Assembly (NCBI GenBank): GCA_963676635.1 | Contig: OY781105.1 | Span: 4,197,036 to 4,261,035, forward strand | From: GCA-002708315 sp963676635 | GTDB taxonomy: Bacteria > Bacteroidota > Bacteroidia > Bacteroidales > F082 | Direction: 5' to 3' | DNA: 64,000 nucleotides | Shown: positions 11,101-20,602 of the stretch, one piece after another | Numbering within the stretch: position 1 is the stretch's first letter | Layout of the letters: each line of letters opens with the position of its first letter | Program-made: the position numbers and the translations under genes | The notes under the pieces: generated by a model | Seen by the model: the letters and a program-made list of their open reading frames with translations, nothing else | Told to the model about the DNA's origin: nothing | The model's database searches: none

Positions 11101-14100
11101 TCTTAGGACGAACTGTCAGGTTGGTTACTATCACACTATCGCAGCCATACTGGGCTGTGTAGAGAGTATCATAAAAAGTACCTGAATTATATCTCCATGC
11201 ACCCTGTGCAAATACGCTATCATAATGACATATGGTAATATCATGAGGCATCTCATAAGTAGGGCGTATGGTAAGCACCATCTCATCGATACTATCACAA
11301 TTGATAACATTGGAAGCTATCATGGTAAGAGTAACAGGACCTATCTCGTTAGTGCCGGGCACATATACTGGTCTTTCAACAGTAGGATCAACGAAATAAC
11401 CTGTTCCACTGGTAGACCAGTTAATATTAATATAATTAGTTGCAAACGCAGAGTCTGTAGAGTTATTGAAATCATAAGGATAACCAAAACAGGAGTTCTC
11501 ATCAGAGCCGGCAAAAGCGTATGCCCCGGGTATTACAATAAGGTCAACCCATGAAGTATCGTTATCACAAGGAGGAATACCATAACCTACCATCATCATG
11601 GTAATAGTGTCATTTTGTATAGCACCTTCTGTGGCATCAGGGAAATATGTCGGTGTCAGAAGCGTAGGATCGTCAAAGTATCCCAGCCCGTCTGTGTACC
11701 AGTAAATGGAAGCAAAGTCATCAGCAGTAGGAGGATCTGTGCTTTCAGAATAATCATAATACACATCCTGGCATGTATAACCTGTTGATCCTGCATACAC
11801 TTCACATGTTGCGTTTATAATCAGCTGTTGGATCATCTGCTCAGAGCAGACATCAAGAGTGATATCAACAGTATCCGGTGTAGTGTATGTATGATTAACG
11901 TCTATACCCGTAGATGTGGCACCATCACCAAACTGCCAGTCCCATGGAGTGAATGTCACCCTGTCGCCTGTTCCTGTGAAATCCACATTGAAATTCTGGC
12001 AACTCGGACTCTGGAAGATATTAAAGCCAATATTCACATCCATAGCATAGCGGGTTACTGTTGTTGTGTCGATACAGCCATTGCCGTTGGTGTATATTGA
12101 TTGTACTATCATATCACCCTCCTGGGTGTATGTATGAGTAGGTGTTTGCCCTGTGCCTGTATTGCCATCACCAAACTGCCATTGCCAGTCGACAATATCG
12201 CCTGTTATATCTATTGCATCGAAGGTCACCAGTTCACCAACACAAGATGTATCATTAGGAGAAACAGTGAATGATGATTCCGGCAAGGTGTTAACAGTTA
12301 CTATATGACGTGTTGTATCCGTACAAATGTTCAGTGTTACCTCATAAACACCGGAGGCTGAATATATATGTTCTGTATTTTTACCAACAGCTGTTTGTCC
12401 GTCACCGAAATCCCATTCCCAGTCGGAGTGGGTTACATTGTCGCCGGTACCATTGAATACAGCGGTATCACCAAGGCACATCACAAATGAAGGCATAGTG
12501 AAGTCGGTATTCACATCATCAACATAAATGGATTCTGTTAATGTAGTTGAACAACCATATTGGTTTGTCATTGTAAGGTCCACGTTATAATCCAAATCAC
12601 CTACAGTGTAATAATGGGTAGTATTTTGACCATTAGCTGTTTGTCCGTCGCCAAAGTCCCATTCCCAATCTGTGATTACACACGAACTTATTCCCTGGAA
12701 ATCCACTAATTCCAAAACACAGCATGTGTCAACCGGAGTGTAAGTAAAGTTGCCGCTGGGAATAGAATCAACGGTCAATATCATTGTAGAGGTATCATTA
12801 CCACATGGAGGCACTCCATAGGCAACAAGTGATAACTCAACATTACCTAATTCATTTACCTGTGTGTTATATATCGGATGTAATAGTTTATCATTATTAA
12901 AGGAGCCAGTACCAGAAGTAAACCAGCGAATACTATCACAATAGCTTGAATCCGGCAATGATGGGGCAAAGGCGAAGTCATAGGGATCGCCCTGACACAT
13001 TGTATCGTTATCACCAGCAAAGGCAGAAGCCTGTGGCAATATAACAGCAGTTTCAAAAACCTGTTTTGAACAAACGCTTAAAGAAACGTTGTAGTTACCG
13101 GGGGAGGAGTACAGGTGAGATGTGTCATGGCCTATGGCAGTTTCTCCATCACCAAAATCCCAAATCCAGTCGGTGTACAGCACGTTATCACCAATACCAT
13201 CAAAGTTTGTTGTTATTCCCAGGCAAGAAGGGTTAGGAGTAAGGTCAATTCCAATGGTCGGGTCTGTAACCATTATATCATGGTAAGCAGTGTTTGTACA
13301 TCCCTCTGTGTTTGTGAGAGTAAGACTAACGCTTTCAACATTGGAAAATGGTGATGAATATTGATATGTGGGATTTTGTTGTGTGGATGAGCCACCATCG
13401 GCAAAATCCCATTCCCAGGATGTTATTGAAGTCCCACTGTTGTCAGATCCGGAAAAGTCAACAAACTCATTAACACAAACGGTATCATTGGGGGAAATGC
13501 CAATAGCAGGCAGTGGGTTGGCTGTAATTGTAATAGCCAGCTCAGAAGTAACACCGGAACCACAGCTGTCGTTTGTGCCATAAACTTCGAGATTTCCTGC
13601 AGTTGCAAAATCATTGAAATGCAGAAGTACTTGTGGGTCAGCAGGGTCATCATCCTGTATTGTGCAACCTGAGCCTGTATAGCTCCATGTGTATTCTTCA
13701 GTGTTTAAGTCATTATAAACAGAGATTAATACCGATTGTTCACCAGCGCAATAAGATTGAGGAGGCTGAACAAAAACAAGTGAGTCGGGCTCTCTGCTTT
13801 CATAAATTGTGACTGGTGCAGTACTAAGAGAAGCGGTGTACCACCATGTGTTAAGAGTATAGTTGTTTCCATCCCACCACGAATGACATCCGCTCCATGG
13901 AGAAATTGAACCTGTACAACCCACGTCAGTATTTGAACCACCTCCAATTTGAGAGTCATCCCAAAAAACAGTCGGTGTTCCTCCCGTAGGTGATACAAGT
14001 TCAACCACGAATCCATTGTTGTTACTCTCCACATCGTATAATGGCAGGTTTGTCAGTCCATTAATATAGGTTACAACAAATGTTATCTCTGTTCCATTTG

Positions 14101-15256
14101 GCACCGCATTTGGAATTGGTACTGTGCCATCATATCCATCCCATACAATATGGTTAACACCTGCTTCAACATTAGTAACAATTGTTCTGGTTACATAAGA
14201 TCCTCCGAAATCAAGTTCAATTTCGGCATTACCGGCTTTGTCGACAACGACTTCAAAGTCAATAGTACCATCAATACAGCTTTTATTCCCGATAACATCT
14301 CCGATAATTGAGCCAAGAGTAGTGGCAGGCGGGAATAATGCCGGGTCGGGTTCATTAAGAAATACGTTGTATTCCGGATTGTATTCTTCGGTATTTGATG
14401 ACATACGGTCTAACATCCAGTTACCAGTATTGGTAACTCCGGTGGAATTACAGAAGGTAACCCATATTCCTCCATCAACCTGATTTTGAGTAAAAGAAGT
14501 TACAATGCTGTCAGTGGAATATGCATACATTGTAGCTGAGCAGTAAGGTCCTCCTCCTGTTGGTGCAGAGCCAGATTCATAAAGCTGCCATGCCTTGGAG
14601 TATAACCTACCCGGGTATTCAACATTTGTTGTTTGATGTGCAACAGTTAAGTCGAACAGGTAAAGATTTATACCCGCATATTCGGGTGTGTGAGTATTAT
14701 TATTTAATGAAGAAAACTCAATGTAGTAAGTACCTGCTTGCCCGGGTGCAAATTCCAGAGCCTCATAGCCACCGGTACCATATATCTGTTCTGGACCATT
14801 TCTGGCACTAGTGATGTTGGGAATATATCCTGTTCCATTTTCAGGTGCAGGTGTTTCTGAGTAAACAATTTGACCATTACTGTTTCTGATTTGAAATACC
14901 ATGTAAATATTAGGAGCAGGTCCCCATCCCGGATTATAAGGTTCCCAGTTAAATCCAAAATATGCTACCTCGTCTGCTGAGGCTATCTCAAAGTACAACC
15001 TGTCAGTTTCAGGACAATCGTATGTTGCAAACTCAGTCCTTTCATTGGTCGAATTATCACAATGAGTTAGTTTATCTGTGCATATAAATAAAAAAGTATT
15101 GTTATTATTTATATAAAGTTCTTTTGACCCTTCAGCAAATGTAACCTTAGGTGTGAAAAAATACATGGCTAATGCTGATATTAACAATAGCTTCATTGAA
15201 GAATATCTTAAAATGGCCAATATTTTGTGTGTGACAGGAGTGTAAAAACGAACCAT
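5177..15256 (-). CDS. Giant PKD-repeat surface protein with T9SS type B sorting domain
   Basis: At 3359 residues this is the largest gene here. The signal peptide is near residues 21-41 (MKLLLISALAMYFF), so the ATG at 15196 may be the true start. A beta-sandwich region (about 42-300) and a FlgD-like segment (about 300-490) resemble the paralogue at 1-1551. From about residue 590 to 3250 there are about 28 PKD modules marked by W-x-W-x-F-G-D-G (for example DWEWDFGDGQTA), interrupted by Ig-like modules with WFTSGTGSF or WSTSGTGYF. Most modules carry cysteines. The last 100 residues (NTFVPSS...KLEVYSAWGNLVFE...GWDGTYEGEPLPTGSYIWRI) are the gliding-motility-associated (type B) C-terminal domain. 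It should be a long extracellular filament or adhesin. The PorP/SprF gene follows in the same operon. Adhesion rather than enzymatic function is inferred. Confidence 0.95.
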   Translation of the reverse strand: MVRFYTPVTHKILAILRYSSMKLLLISALAMYFFTPKVTFAEGSKELYINNNNTFLFICTDKLTHCDNSTNERTEFATYDCPETDRLYFEIASADEVAYFGFNWEPYNPGWGPAPNIYMVFQIRNSNGQIVYSETPAPENGTGYIPNITSARNGPEQIYGTGGYEALEFAPGQAGTYYIEFSSLNNNTHTPEYAGINLYLFDLTVAHQTTNVEYPGRLYSKAWQLYESGSAPTGGGPYCSATMYAYSTDSIVTSFTQNQVDGGIWVTFCNSTGVTNTGNWMLDRMSSNTEEYNPEYNVFLNEPDPALFPPATTLGSIIGDVIGNKSCIDGTIDFEVVVDKAGNAEIELDFGGSYVTRTIVTNVEAGVNHIVWDGYDGTVPIPNAVPNGTEITFVVTYINGLTNLPLYDVESNNNGFVVELVSPTGGTPTVFWDDSQIGGGSNTDVGCTGSISPWSGCHSWWDGNNYTLNTWWYTASLSTAPVTIYESREPDSLVFVQPPQSYCAGEQSVLISVYNDLNTEEYTWSYTGSGCTIQDDDPADPQVLLHFNDFATAGNLEVYGTNDSCGSGVTSELAITITANPLPAIGISPNDTVCVNEFVDFSGSDNSGTSITSWEWDFADGGSSTQQNPTYQYSSPFSNVESVSLTLTNTEGCTNTAYHDIMVTDPTIGIDLTPNPSCLGITTNFDGIGDNVLYTDWIWDFGDGETAIGHDTSHLYSSPGNYNVSLSVCSKQVFETAVILPQASAFAGDNDTMCQGDPYDFAFAPSLPDSSYCDSIRWFTSGTGSFNNDKLLHPIYNTQVNELGNVELSLVAYGVPPCGNDTSTMILTVDSIPSGNFTYTPVDTCCVLELVDFQGISSCVITDWEWDFGDGQTANGQNTTHYYTVGDLDYNVDLTMTNQYGCSTTLTESIYVDDVNTDFTMPSFVMCLGDTAVFNGTGDNVTHSDWEWDFGDGQTAVGKNTEHIYSASGVYEVTLNICTDTTRHIVTVNTLPESSFTVSPNDTSCVGELVTFDAIDITGDIVDWQWQFGDGNTGTGQTPTHTYTQEGDMIVQSIYTNGNGCIDTTTVTRYAMDVNIGFNIFQSPSCQNFNVDFTGTGDRVTFTPWDWQFGDGATSTGIDVNHTYTTPDTVDITLDVCSEQMIQQLIINATCEVYAGSTGYTCQDVYYDYSESTDPPTADDFASIYWYTDGLGYFDDPTLLTPTYFPDATEGAIQNDTITMMMVGYGIPPCDNDTSWVDLIVIPGAYAFAGSDENSCFGYPYDFNNSTDSAFATNYININWSTSGTGYFVDPTVERPVYVPGTNEIGPVTLTMIASNVINCDSIDEMVLTIRPTYEMPHDITICHYDSVFAQGAWRYNSGTFYDTLYTAQYGCDSVIVTNLTVRPKIDRDFTINTSDSLCYGESIEFTSTGTATLNNWLWEFGDGYTSTDMNPVHQYDTSGFFNIIYHYTDINGCSDSATHQIRVFEGPDVTYSLSMANACVNTEVSFVGASNSNILSWEWDFGDGDTGSGQTVAHTYTTWGNMYATLTVTDDHGCTNTYTELIVIAEPPVADFTYTPAICDSIQFTDLSTCSPGYNLVEWSWDFGDGTTDTLQNPSHRYPSNNLPGGEVFMVNLIVSADSLGFICTDSITLPVTVPSLPDIFQYIDPSPTCFGDTTYFSGHSGFPIETWHWDFGDGNFSNDSVTSHLYATADTFNVTLNIIDTNQCTNSATEVLIVKPAPAVNFTMSDSVICKGGPVYFTATGSANVDEWYWEFGDGGISYQQNPIHYYPSGNTYTVTLTVTDSTGCSSTASDVIMVLPGPTADFSYANQSCTAVAFFDDSDIPTGYFATEFFWDFGDGFTSDLQNPVHSYTTGISTYDVMFVVTADSSGYSCSDTTYQTIYTPGLPSVFFTWDPEPTMLGNTTNFYGNSGNTITDWNWDFHDGTTSTDQNPAHVFPTVGTFNVELTVTDIEGCENTVTHLVTVVNIPDLDYEWSYACLGEQIQFTILDPPTDIGAVTSWDWDFGDGSTSDDMEPIHTYAASGTYNVSCSIVDTMGATNTVIKQLTVNPLPNSLFNIGTQVCANNPVEFFDHSTTQTGYITEWFWEFGDGSDTTVYFGGDPDVTHVYSNASTYTVTLTVTNSDSCSNSSMHTVTTEPGPIALFDYNSGCASGPVSFTDESTVNGGGEIVTWLWDFGDPGSGASNTSTLQNPVHLFSAPGDYTVLLMVANINGCEDTVSHTVTVSEEPEVDFTWEANCLTEETQFTVDESVTNVGEVATWSWSFGDGGTSNLQNPTHTYEVAGTFDVILSIETTDGCFASVTHSVDINPLPTANFAHTGPSCLNDTVYFSNLSSSPNGLIETWVWDFGDGNEITINAPDNPNVEHMYTNEGTFDVVLTVTDAEGCENDVTKQVVIVSSPIADFNWNAGCLNEPVQFTDISSTNGGPDIGQWEWYFGDPASGTNNTSNLPNPTHVFSTDSTFTVTLIIHNTMGCTDTVEHEIVITPLPDVDFTIESDTICLGSLAQFTGISNSEIATWYWQFGDGGTSIEQNPGYGYQQAGTYTVTLTVTDVSGCENSTSQEVHVNYAPEALFSYDNACLGDSTSFTDFSYTNNGYINNWSWDFGDGNTSDETDPVHTYTTNDTYYVTLIVWDNSGCSDSITLPVQVFDVPVPAFNFAQACDPPGQVNFFNESVMGSDNSPITGYEWHLDDGYYSDEVDPSYIYEITDTCYQVTLTAFNNNGCSATDTMEVCVFGAIETSFEATDVCLGQPTEFQAFYGPENDSVANYLWNFHDGSQTELTYHDTISHIFPAPGIYVVELIATDTNDCQAVYTSEITIDSLPVASFTNTIGGCEIPTYFEGVTYSGGEFIESWYWDFGDTTSTSNYDSVWNPNHLYGPNDSTYLVQLIVTNYNGCIDTVVQEVYVAPCITAGFKVPDEPVCARNELFFVDTSFLASNNGMIGTWLWDFGDGTTETYDVFTDTVWHTYADAGTYELSLTITAGIDTNSYTTTTMVEFEVHPTPLPMIGLENNCQRDTTYFSDNSTIFDEPTTYRLWNFGDPTTEADTAIIQAPKYVYPTFEDYPVSLFVQNRFMCADSTKDTITIYKLPEAQFTYQNTCMSYYTQFEETSIADSAVIAGWFWNFGDTLKAPADTAIIQAPQYIYDSAGMYTVEMIITDEHLCMDTATTTVEIMPKPISEFVMIDTNRQGQVYFDNLSTNNPVDYEWDFDYNQGIWTSNDINPIFQYEEDGNYTVMLVSWNQQGCPDTTYQVYDLLFTNLFVPNTFVPSSPITDLQTFKPVGINLSSYKLEVYSAWGNLVFETTELIDGVPSEGWDGTYEGEPLPTGSYIWRIEAVFEDGSHWRGTDNGDGNTGTSGTIMLVR

Positions 15257-15755
15257 ATAATTATATTTTACTCAATAATATTATTTCTGTATACTTTAAT
15301 AAGTACCATACTTATATCTGACTATAAAAAAATAAAACAGTTGCTTTGCTGGTTTCTTTTTTTTAATAAATCCAACAATCTAACACGCTGTTATAGAATT
15401 TAAAGCAGATTGCTGAAATTTTACAAGCAACAAAACAGTGCACACAGATTTACAATATAGCTGATGTTTAGCTGTTTACTTGTTGTTATTCATAAAATGC
15501 TTATCTTCCTATGTATTTTTTCGTCTTAATATTTACAATCAGTAAAAATAGGAGTTAAATTGTAAGAATAAAAAAAAATATCAGTATTTACTTAATTTGT
15601 AATAATTCTAAATAAATTTGTGAAATTCAATAAAACGTAATGTAACGGAAGGTTTAGGTTTAATCGTAATTTGCGCGAGCAACTTATTTATGGTTAACAT
15701 GGTCTTATGTAATACTTTATTGAGAAAATAATATTTTATAAAAACGCAAAAAAAA
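15257..15755. promoter_or_regulatory. Divergent promoter region, AT-rich, 499 bp
   Basis: The region separates two outward-facing surface-protein genes and must hold both promoters. On the + strand TAAATTTG at 15613-15620 fits the Bacteroidota -7 consensus TAnnTTTG, but it would leave a leader of about 130 nt and has no well-spaced -33 box. No convincing element was seen for the leftward gene. No repeats of the dispersed families occur here. Confidence 0.4.
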
Positions 15756-18700
15756 ATGAGAATACTTTGGAGATTAGCAGTAGCACTGATTTGCTTTTTC
15801 CCTTTGGCGATAATAGCGCAATCATCGCTACCAACTACGGGAGATAATACTACACCGAAATGGGTGAAAATGATAAAAGATATGGACGCTAATTTTTATG
15901 ATATTAAAAAGGAGGCTGATTCGTATTTTGAAACTCATCCGAAAGGGAAGGGTAGTGGATGGAAACAATATAAGAGATGGGAATATTTTACCGAACAGCG
16001 TGTATATCCTTCAGGTAACAGAATTAACCATTCCCAGTTATGGAATGAGATGGGTAAATTTAAGGATAATGAAAACAATAGAAGAACTATTTCAGCTTCA
16101 GACTGGACTTGTTTGGGACCTGCAAATTCTACTAATGTTACCGGACACTGGAACCCCGGGCTTGGCCGTATTAATGTTATTGCTGTTGATCCTGATGACA
16201 GTAATATTATTTATGTTGGTACGCCTTCCGGCGGATTGTGGAAGACAACTGACGAAGGTGAAAACTGGAATTGTCTTACTGATGACCTTCCGGTGATGGG
16301 TGTCTCTGCCCTTGCCATTGACCCAGATAATACCAATATTGTTTACGCAGGAACTGGTGATAAGGATGCCGATGATAACTATAGTATAGGGGTACTTAAA
16401 TCGATCAACGGTGGTGAAACATGGAATACCACCGGCCTTACATGGACTATCTATGAAAATAATACTATTTCACGACTATTAATTAATCCTGATAATCCTG
16501 ATATTTTATTCGCTGCCACTACAAATGGTGTATTTAAAACCACTGATGCAGGTGATAACTGGTATCAGGTTCAAACGGGTGATATTGATGATATGGAGTT
16601 TAAACCCGGTGATCCTAACACATTATATGCCATTACTCCCAGATTTTATAAATCGACAAATGGAGGTGAATCGTTTACAGAGATTAATGGTCTCCCCACT
16701 TCCAGTCGGGCACAAATTGCCGTTAGTGATGATAATCCTGATTATGTTTACTATTTTTCATCAGGCTCGGGCATTTACAGGTCTGAGAACAGCGGCGATA
16801 GCTTTGTTTTTCGCTCATCGCAGCCAACACAGGGTAGTCAGGCATGGTATGATCTTGCAATGTGTGTGTCGCCACTGGATGCCGATGAGGTCCATATTGG
16901 TGAGATAAATACATGGAAGTCAGTTAATGGTGGCTCAACATGGTCGAAGACAACCGACTGGACATGGGGTAATCCCATTGGTTATACTCATTGTGATATC
17001 CATGAGATGGTTTTCTTTGGAGGTACTCTCTATATTGGTAGCGACGGACTTGTTTCCAAATCTACTGATGGTGCTGCTTCGTTTACTGACTTGAGCCAGG
17101 GACTGGTAATTCGTCAGTTTTACAAAATTGGTACATCTAAAAATGATCCTTATAAGATAATGGGTGGTGCTCAGGATAATGGTACCAGCGTTTACACAAC
17201 GGATTACTGGCATGAATGGCTTGGAGCTGATGGTATGGAGTGTGTGGTGGATTATTCCAATAGCGATATTGTTTATGGTACTTCCCAGAATGGCAACTTT
17301 TATAAGAGCATAAATGGTGGTAGTAATGGTAATGTTAATATTGCTCAGCCCGGTGGTGGTAACTGGGTGACACCGTTTGTGATTCATCCTGATAATCCAC
17401 AAACTCTTTATGTTGGGTCTTCTGAAGTGAGAAAAACAGAGGATGGCATGCAGAGTTGGACGACTATCTCTAATTTAGGGCTAGGTGACCTCAATTGTGT
17501 TGCTATTTCTGAATCCAATGGTGATTATCTATATGTTTCAAAAGAAGATAATATCTACAGGACTATGAATGGTGGTGATAGCTGGGCAAATATTTCTGAA
17601 GGACTGCCTGCGCTTTCTATAACATATATTGCTGTTCATCCTGAAAATCCTGAGGTAATAGCCGTAAGCTTTAGCGGATATACTAATGGTGAGAAGGTTT
17701 ATATTTCATACGATGGTGGTGAAAGCTGGGAGAATTATTCTAAGAATCTACCTAATATACCGGCCAACTGTGTGGCTTTCTATGTGGGAAGCTTAAATCC
17801 TCTGTATGTTGGTATGGATGTAGGTGTTTATTATATCGATAATCTTCTGGATAACTGGTCGGAATATATGACTGGACTACCAAATGTTATTGTTAATGAA
17901 CTTGAAATTAACATAGATGCCAAATTGATACGTGCTGCTACGTATGGACGAGGATTGTGGGAGTCGCCTGTATATATGAATGCTCCTTCAGCAGATTTCA
18001 GTGCTTACCAGACTACTATTCCTATTGGATGTGCCAACAGCTTTACAAGTCTGGCTGTTGGTCCTCCGGAGACTTTCGAATGGACTTTTGAAGGTGGAAG
18101 CCCTTCTTCTTCAACTGATGTTAATCCTACCGGAATTGTTTATGATACAGAAGGTAGTTACGATGTTAAGCTTATTGTTACCAATGAGTTGGGGTCGGAT
18201 ACTTTGTTAAGAGAGGATTATATTACTGTAAGCAGTACCTTACTGCCTGAGTCTGATTTTATTTCCAGCGACTCTATTGCATGCAGCAATGTTGGTATTG
18301 TATTTACTGATTTAACCACAAATTGTCCGGAATCATGGAGCTGGAGCTTTGAACCATCTACTGTTGTTTTTGTTGAAGGAACAGATGCATCTTCACAGAA
18401 TCCTGTGGTGGAATTTGAATCTGGTGTATATACTGTGACTTTAACGACGTCAAATAGTGTGGGAAGCCAGACTACCGTTAAGGAATCATATATACGTGCC
18501 GGTGGTACTCCACTACCGTTTTCTGAAACATATGAGGTTGAAAGTATGGATGAAATAGGATGGGTTGTTGATAATCCTGATGAGTCTGTTACCTGGGATA
18601 TCGCTACTGTAGCTGGTAATTCTCCTGGTGATAAGGCAGCCTGGATGGATTTTATGAATTATCCTAAATTCGGTCAACGTGATAGAATGATTAGTCCTGT

Positions 18701-19328
18701 TCTTGATTTCAGTGGCTTCTCAACACTGGACATGCTATTCGAGCATGCCTATGCACAACGTGGCTCATTGGTTGATTCACTAATTGTGTACATCAGTTCC
18801 GACTGTGGCGAAAACTGGGAAAGAATATTTGCAGGCGGCCCCGATGGTACAGGTGTTTTTGCAACTGCAGAGCCAACTACGGATTTGTTTGTGCCTCAAA
18901 CAAGTGACGACTGGTGTGGCAATGGTTATGGTAGTATCTGTAACATTATCAATCTGGATGAATGGGCTGGTATGCAGAATGTGAAGATTATGTTTGAGTC
19001 GTACTGTCGTTTTGGTAACAGTCTTTATATTGACAATGTAGAAATTAGTAATCATGTAGGTGTTGGTGAGGATAATCAGGAAATTGATCTGGCTATCGTT
19101 CCAAATCCAAATAATGGTGTGTTCAGTCTTGTTAGCAGCCAGCCGTGTAATAAAGCTGTTATTACAGTAAGGGATATTAATGGTAAGAGTGTTTATACAA
19201 AGAGTATTTCACAGCCTGTTGATGGTTTTTCTGAAACAATTGATATTTCTAATGTTGCTGGTGGATTCTATTTTGTTGAAGTCAGGACAGAGAATTATTC
19301 TTATGTGAAGAAGGTGGTTGTGAATTAG
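15756..19328 (+). CDS. Secreted Asp-box beta-propeller protein with PKD domains and T9SS type A sorting domain
   Basis: The 1190-residue protein has a signal peptide (residues 1-22, ending IIAQ). From about 125 to 740 there are at least ten BNR/Asp-box motifs (LWKTTDEGENW, SINGGETW, YKSTNGGESF, YRTMNGGDSW, YISYDGGESW), the signature of sialidase/sortilin/GH74-type beta-propellers. Two PKD-like modules follow (FEWTFEGGSPSSS; WSWSFEPS). A MAM or jelly-roll-like segment (about 925-1105, with DSLIVYISSDCGENW and SLYIDNVEIS) comes next. The C-terminus (VPNPNNGVFSL...GGFYFVEVRTENYSYVKKVVVN) is a type A sorting domain. No glycosidase catalytic residues could be assigned, so a binding or structural role is as likely as enzymatic. 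Confidence 0.92.
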   Translation: MRILWRLAVALICFFPLAIIAQSSLPTTGDNTTPKWVKMIKDMDANFYDIKKEADSYFETHPKGKGSGWKQYKRWEYFTEQRVYPSGNRINHSQLWNEMGKFKDNENNRRTISASDWTCLGPANSTNVTGHWNPGLGRINVIAVDPDDSNIIYVGTPSGGLWKTTDEGENWNCLTDDLPVMGVSALAIDPDNTNIVYAGTGDKDADDNYSIGVLKSINGGETWNTTGLTWTIYENNTISRLLINPDNPDILFAATTNGVFKTTDAGDNWYQVQTGDIDDMEFKPGDPNTLYAITPRFYKSTNGGESFTEINGLPTSSRAQIAVSDDNPDYVYYFSSGSGIYRSENSGDSFVFRSSQPTQGSQAWYDLAMCVSPLDADEVHIGEINTWKSVNGGSTWSKTTDWTWGNPIGYTHCDIHEMVFFGGTLYIGSDGLVSKSTDGAASFTDLSQGLVIRQFYKIGTSKNDPYKIMGGAQDNGTSVYTTDYWHEWLGADGMECVVDYSNSDIVYGTSQNGNFYKSINGGSNGNVNIAQPGGGNWVTPFVIHPDNPQTLYVGSSEVRKTEDGMQSWTTISNLGLGDLNCVAISESNGDYLYVSKEDNIYRTMNGGDSWANISEGLPALSITYIAVHPENPEVIAVSFSGYTNGEKVYISYDGGESWENYSKNLPNIPANCVAFYVGSLNPLYVGMDVGVYYIDNLLDNWSEYMTGLPNVIVNELEINIDAKLIRAATYGRGLWESPVYMNAPSADFSAYQTTIPIGCANSFTSLAVGPPETFEWTFEGGSPSSSTDVNPTGIVYDTEGSYDVKLIVTNELGSDTLLREDYITVSSTLLPESDFISSDSIACSNVGIVFTDLTTNCPESWSWSFEPSTVVFVEGTDASSQNPVVEFESGVYTVTLTTSNSVGSQTTVKESYIRAGGTPLPFSETYEVESMDEIGWVVDNPDESVTWDIATVAGNSPGDKAAWMDFMNYPKFGQRDRMISPVLDFSGFSTLDMLFEHAYAQRGSLVDSLIVYISSDCGENWERIFAGGPDGTGVFATAEPTTDLFVPQTSDDWCGNGYGSICNIINLDEWAGMQNVKIMFESYCRFGNSLYIDNVEISNHVGVGEDNQEIDLAIVPNPNNGVFSLVSSQPCNKAVITVRDINGKSVYTKSISQPVDGFSETIDISNVAGGFYFVEVRTENYSYVKKVVVN

Positions 19329-19539
19329 ATATAGTCTGCTTTTTAAGTCACAACAATTACTAAAAATATGTAGTGTTTGAACCATAATGTTTCTTTCGGT
19401 GTTTCGGGAGAAATATTATGGACAAATACTTTTATAGATAGCGCGAATCTTTTGACTAGTGTTTTACGTATATACGTGCTTTGTATGCATACTCATAATA
19501 CATCAATCTATCTAACAACAGATGAAGTAGCAGATTGCA

Positions 19540-19860
19540 AGGCGGCTTTGAGCAAAACGTTTTAACGTTTTTTTATTTATAGGGAATCAATAAAATCGCC
19601 AAGGCAATTTTTGCTCAAAGCCGCAAGGCTTTTCATTACAATTGTGTTAGTATGAGGAAACCCTCCTACGCCAAGGCTTCGGCAAGCGAGGCAAAAAATC
19701 AAGGGCTTCTTCTGCTTAAGTATATTTTTATCGTGTTGCGTAAGTTCAATGGAGTGATCTCCTCGTTCCTCGGAGCTTCTCCATTTCTCTAACGCTACAC
19801 TTCTAAAAATACACTTAACCAAAAGAGGCCCACCGTTCCCAACTCCGGTAGTTCAGACTA
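19540..19860 (-). repeat. Dispersed repeat family B (copy A), with conserved short frame
   Basis: This block has an inverted, nearly identical partner at about 41120-41460. Shared words include the hairpin-like TTTATTTATAGGGAATC and AAAATCGCCAAGGCAATTTTTGCTCAA, GCAAGCGAGGCAAAAAATCA and CACCGTTCCCAACTCCGGTAG. On the minus strand an 81-codon frame (19577-19822) includes EKWRSSEERGDHSIELT, which copy B also encodes. Copy B has a GC palindrome where copy A has unrelated AT-rich bases, and its frame stops early, so the frame is more likely a by-product of a conserved DNA repeat than a gene. Confidence 0.75.
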
Positions 19861-20602
19861 TTAATATAGATGCGGCTGGGTGGGTATTGGAGCATTGTGG
19901 GATTTTTGGGGTATTAACCCTACCGAATCTTCTTTCGGAGAACGATCTTCATGATTAACACGGTACTGCGTGGTGGCCATGTCAAAAATGGCGAGCAGAG
20001 TTGAGGGGTTTATCTCACTGCAGCTAATGTACTTTACATTCAATCTTTTTCATTTAATCTACGTTCAGCGATGGTTTTTCTTAAATTATTCGCAACGCAT
20101 AACCCACAAAAACAGGCCAGGCTTTCAGCCTTAAGCGGTTTTAATAGTTACTTCTTTCAGAAGGTTACGGGATTTCCTATCTCTACCTGATCCTTGGGAG
20201 ATCTCCCACTGAGCGTAGTTTCATCCGCCTTGGCGTAAGACATGTGTACCTACGTTCGCCTATCAAAAAAAAACAATGAGAGCAGTTATTATTCAGAATT
20301 ATATTTATAGTATTTGTGGAGGCCTATGCCCTGACTGAACGGTTTTGAATAAAAATCTTACTGAAAACAGAACCGGAACTCCCAATATATTAACTAAAAT
20401 AATCAGGCAATATAATCCGGCGCTGCATAACCTACCTTCTTTCCTTTTATAAATCAATCTAAAAGTATTTAAAACCCATGGATTCGTGTCTGGATTCGTT
20501 CAACACGGTCTTCAAACCTGGTACTGGGTGCTTTTAGAAGACTTATTTATTAGGCACAGGTTGTTTTTGTTATTTCTATTTATCTTATATTACAAGCTAT
20601 TA
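19861..20602. repeat. Composite repeats including nested-hairpin repeat (copy 1)
   Basis: At 20040-20150 lies the dispersed word set TTTAATCTACGTTCAGCGATGG ... ACAGGCCAGGCTTTCAGCC, also at 43.1, 54.5 and 63.7 kb. At 20211-20258 is the nested hairpin: outer arm GAGCGTAGTT, inner TCCGCCTTGGCGTA (decayed), outer arm ACCTACGTTC, then the conserved tail CGCCTATCAAAAAA. From about 20330 to 20602 nothing was recognised, and no terminator is evident for the leftward gene that ends at 20603. Confidence 0.65.
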
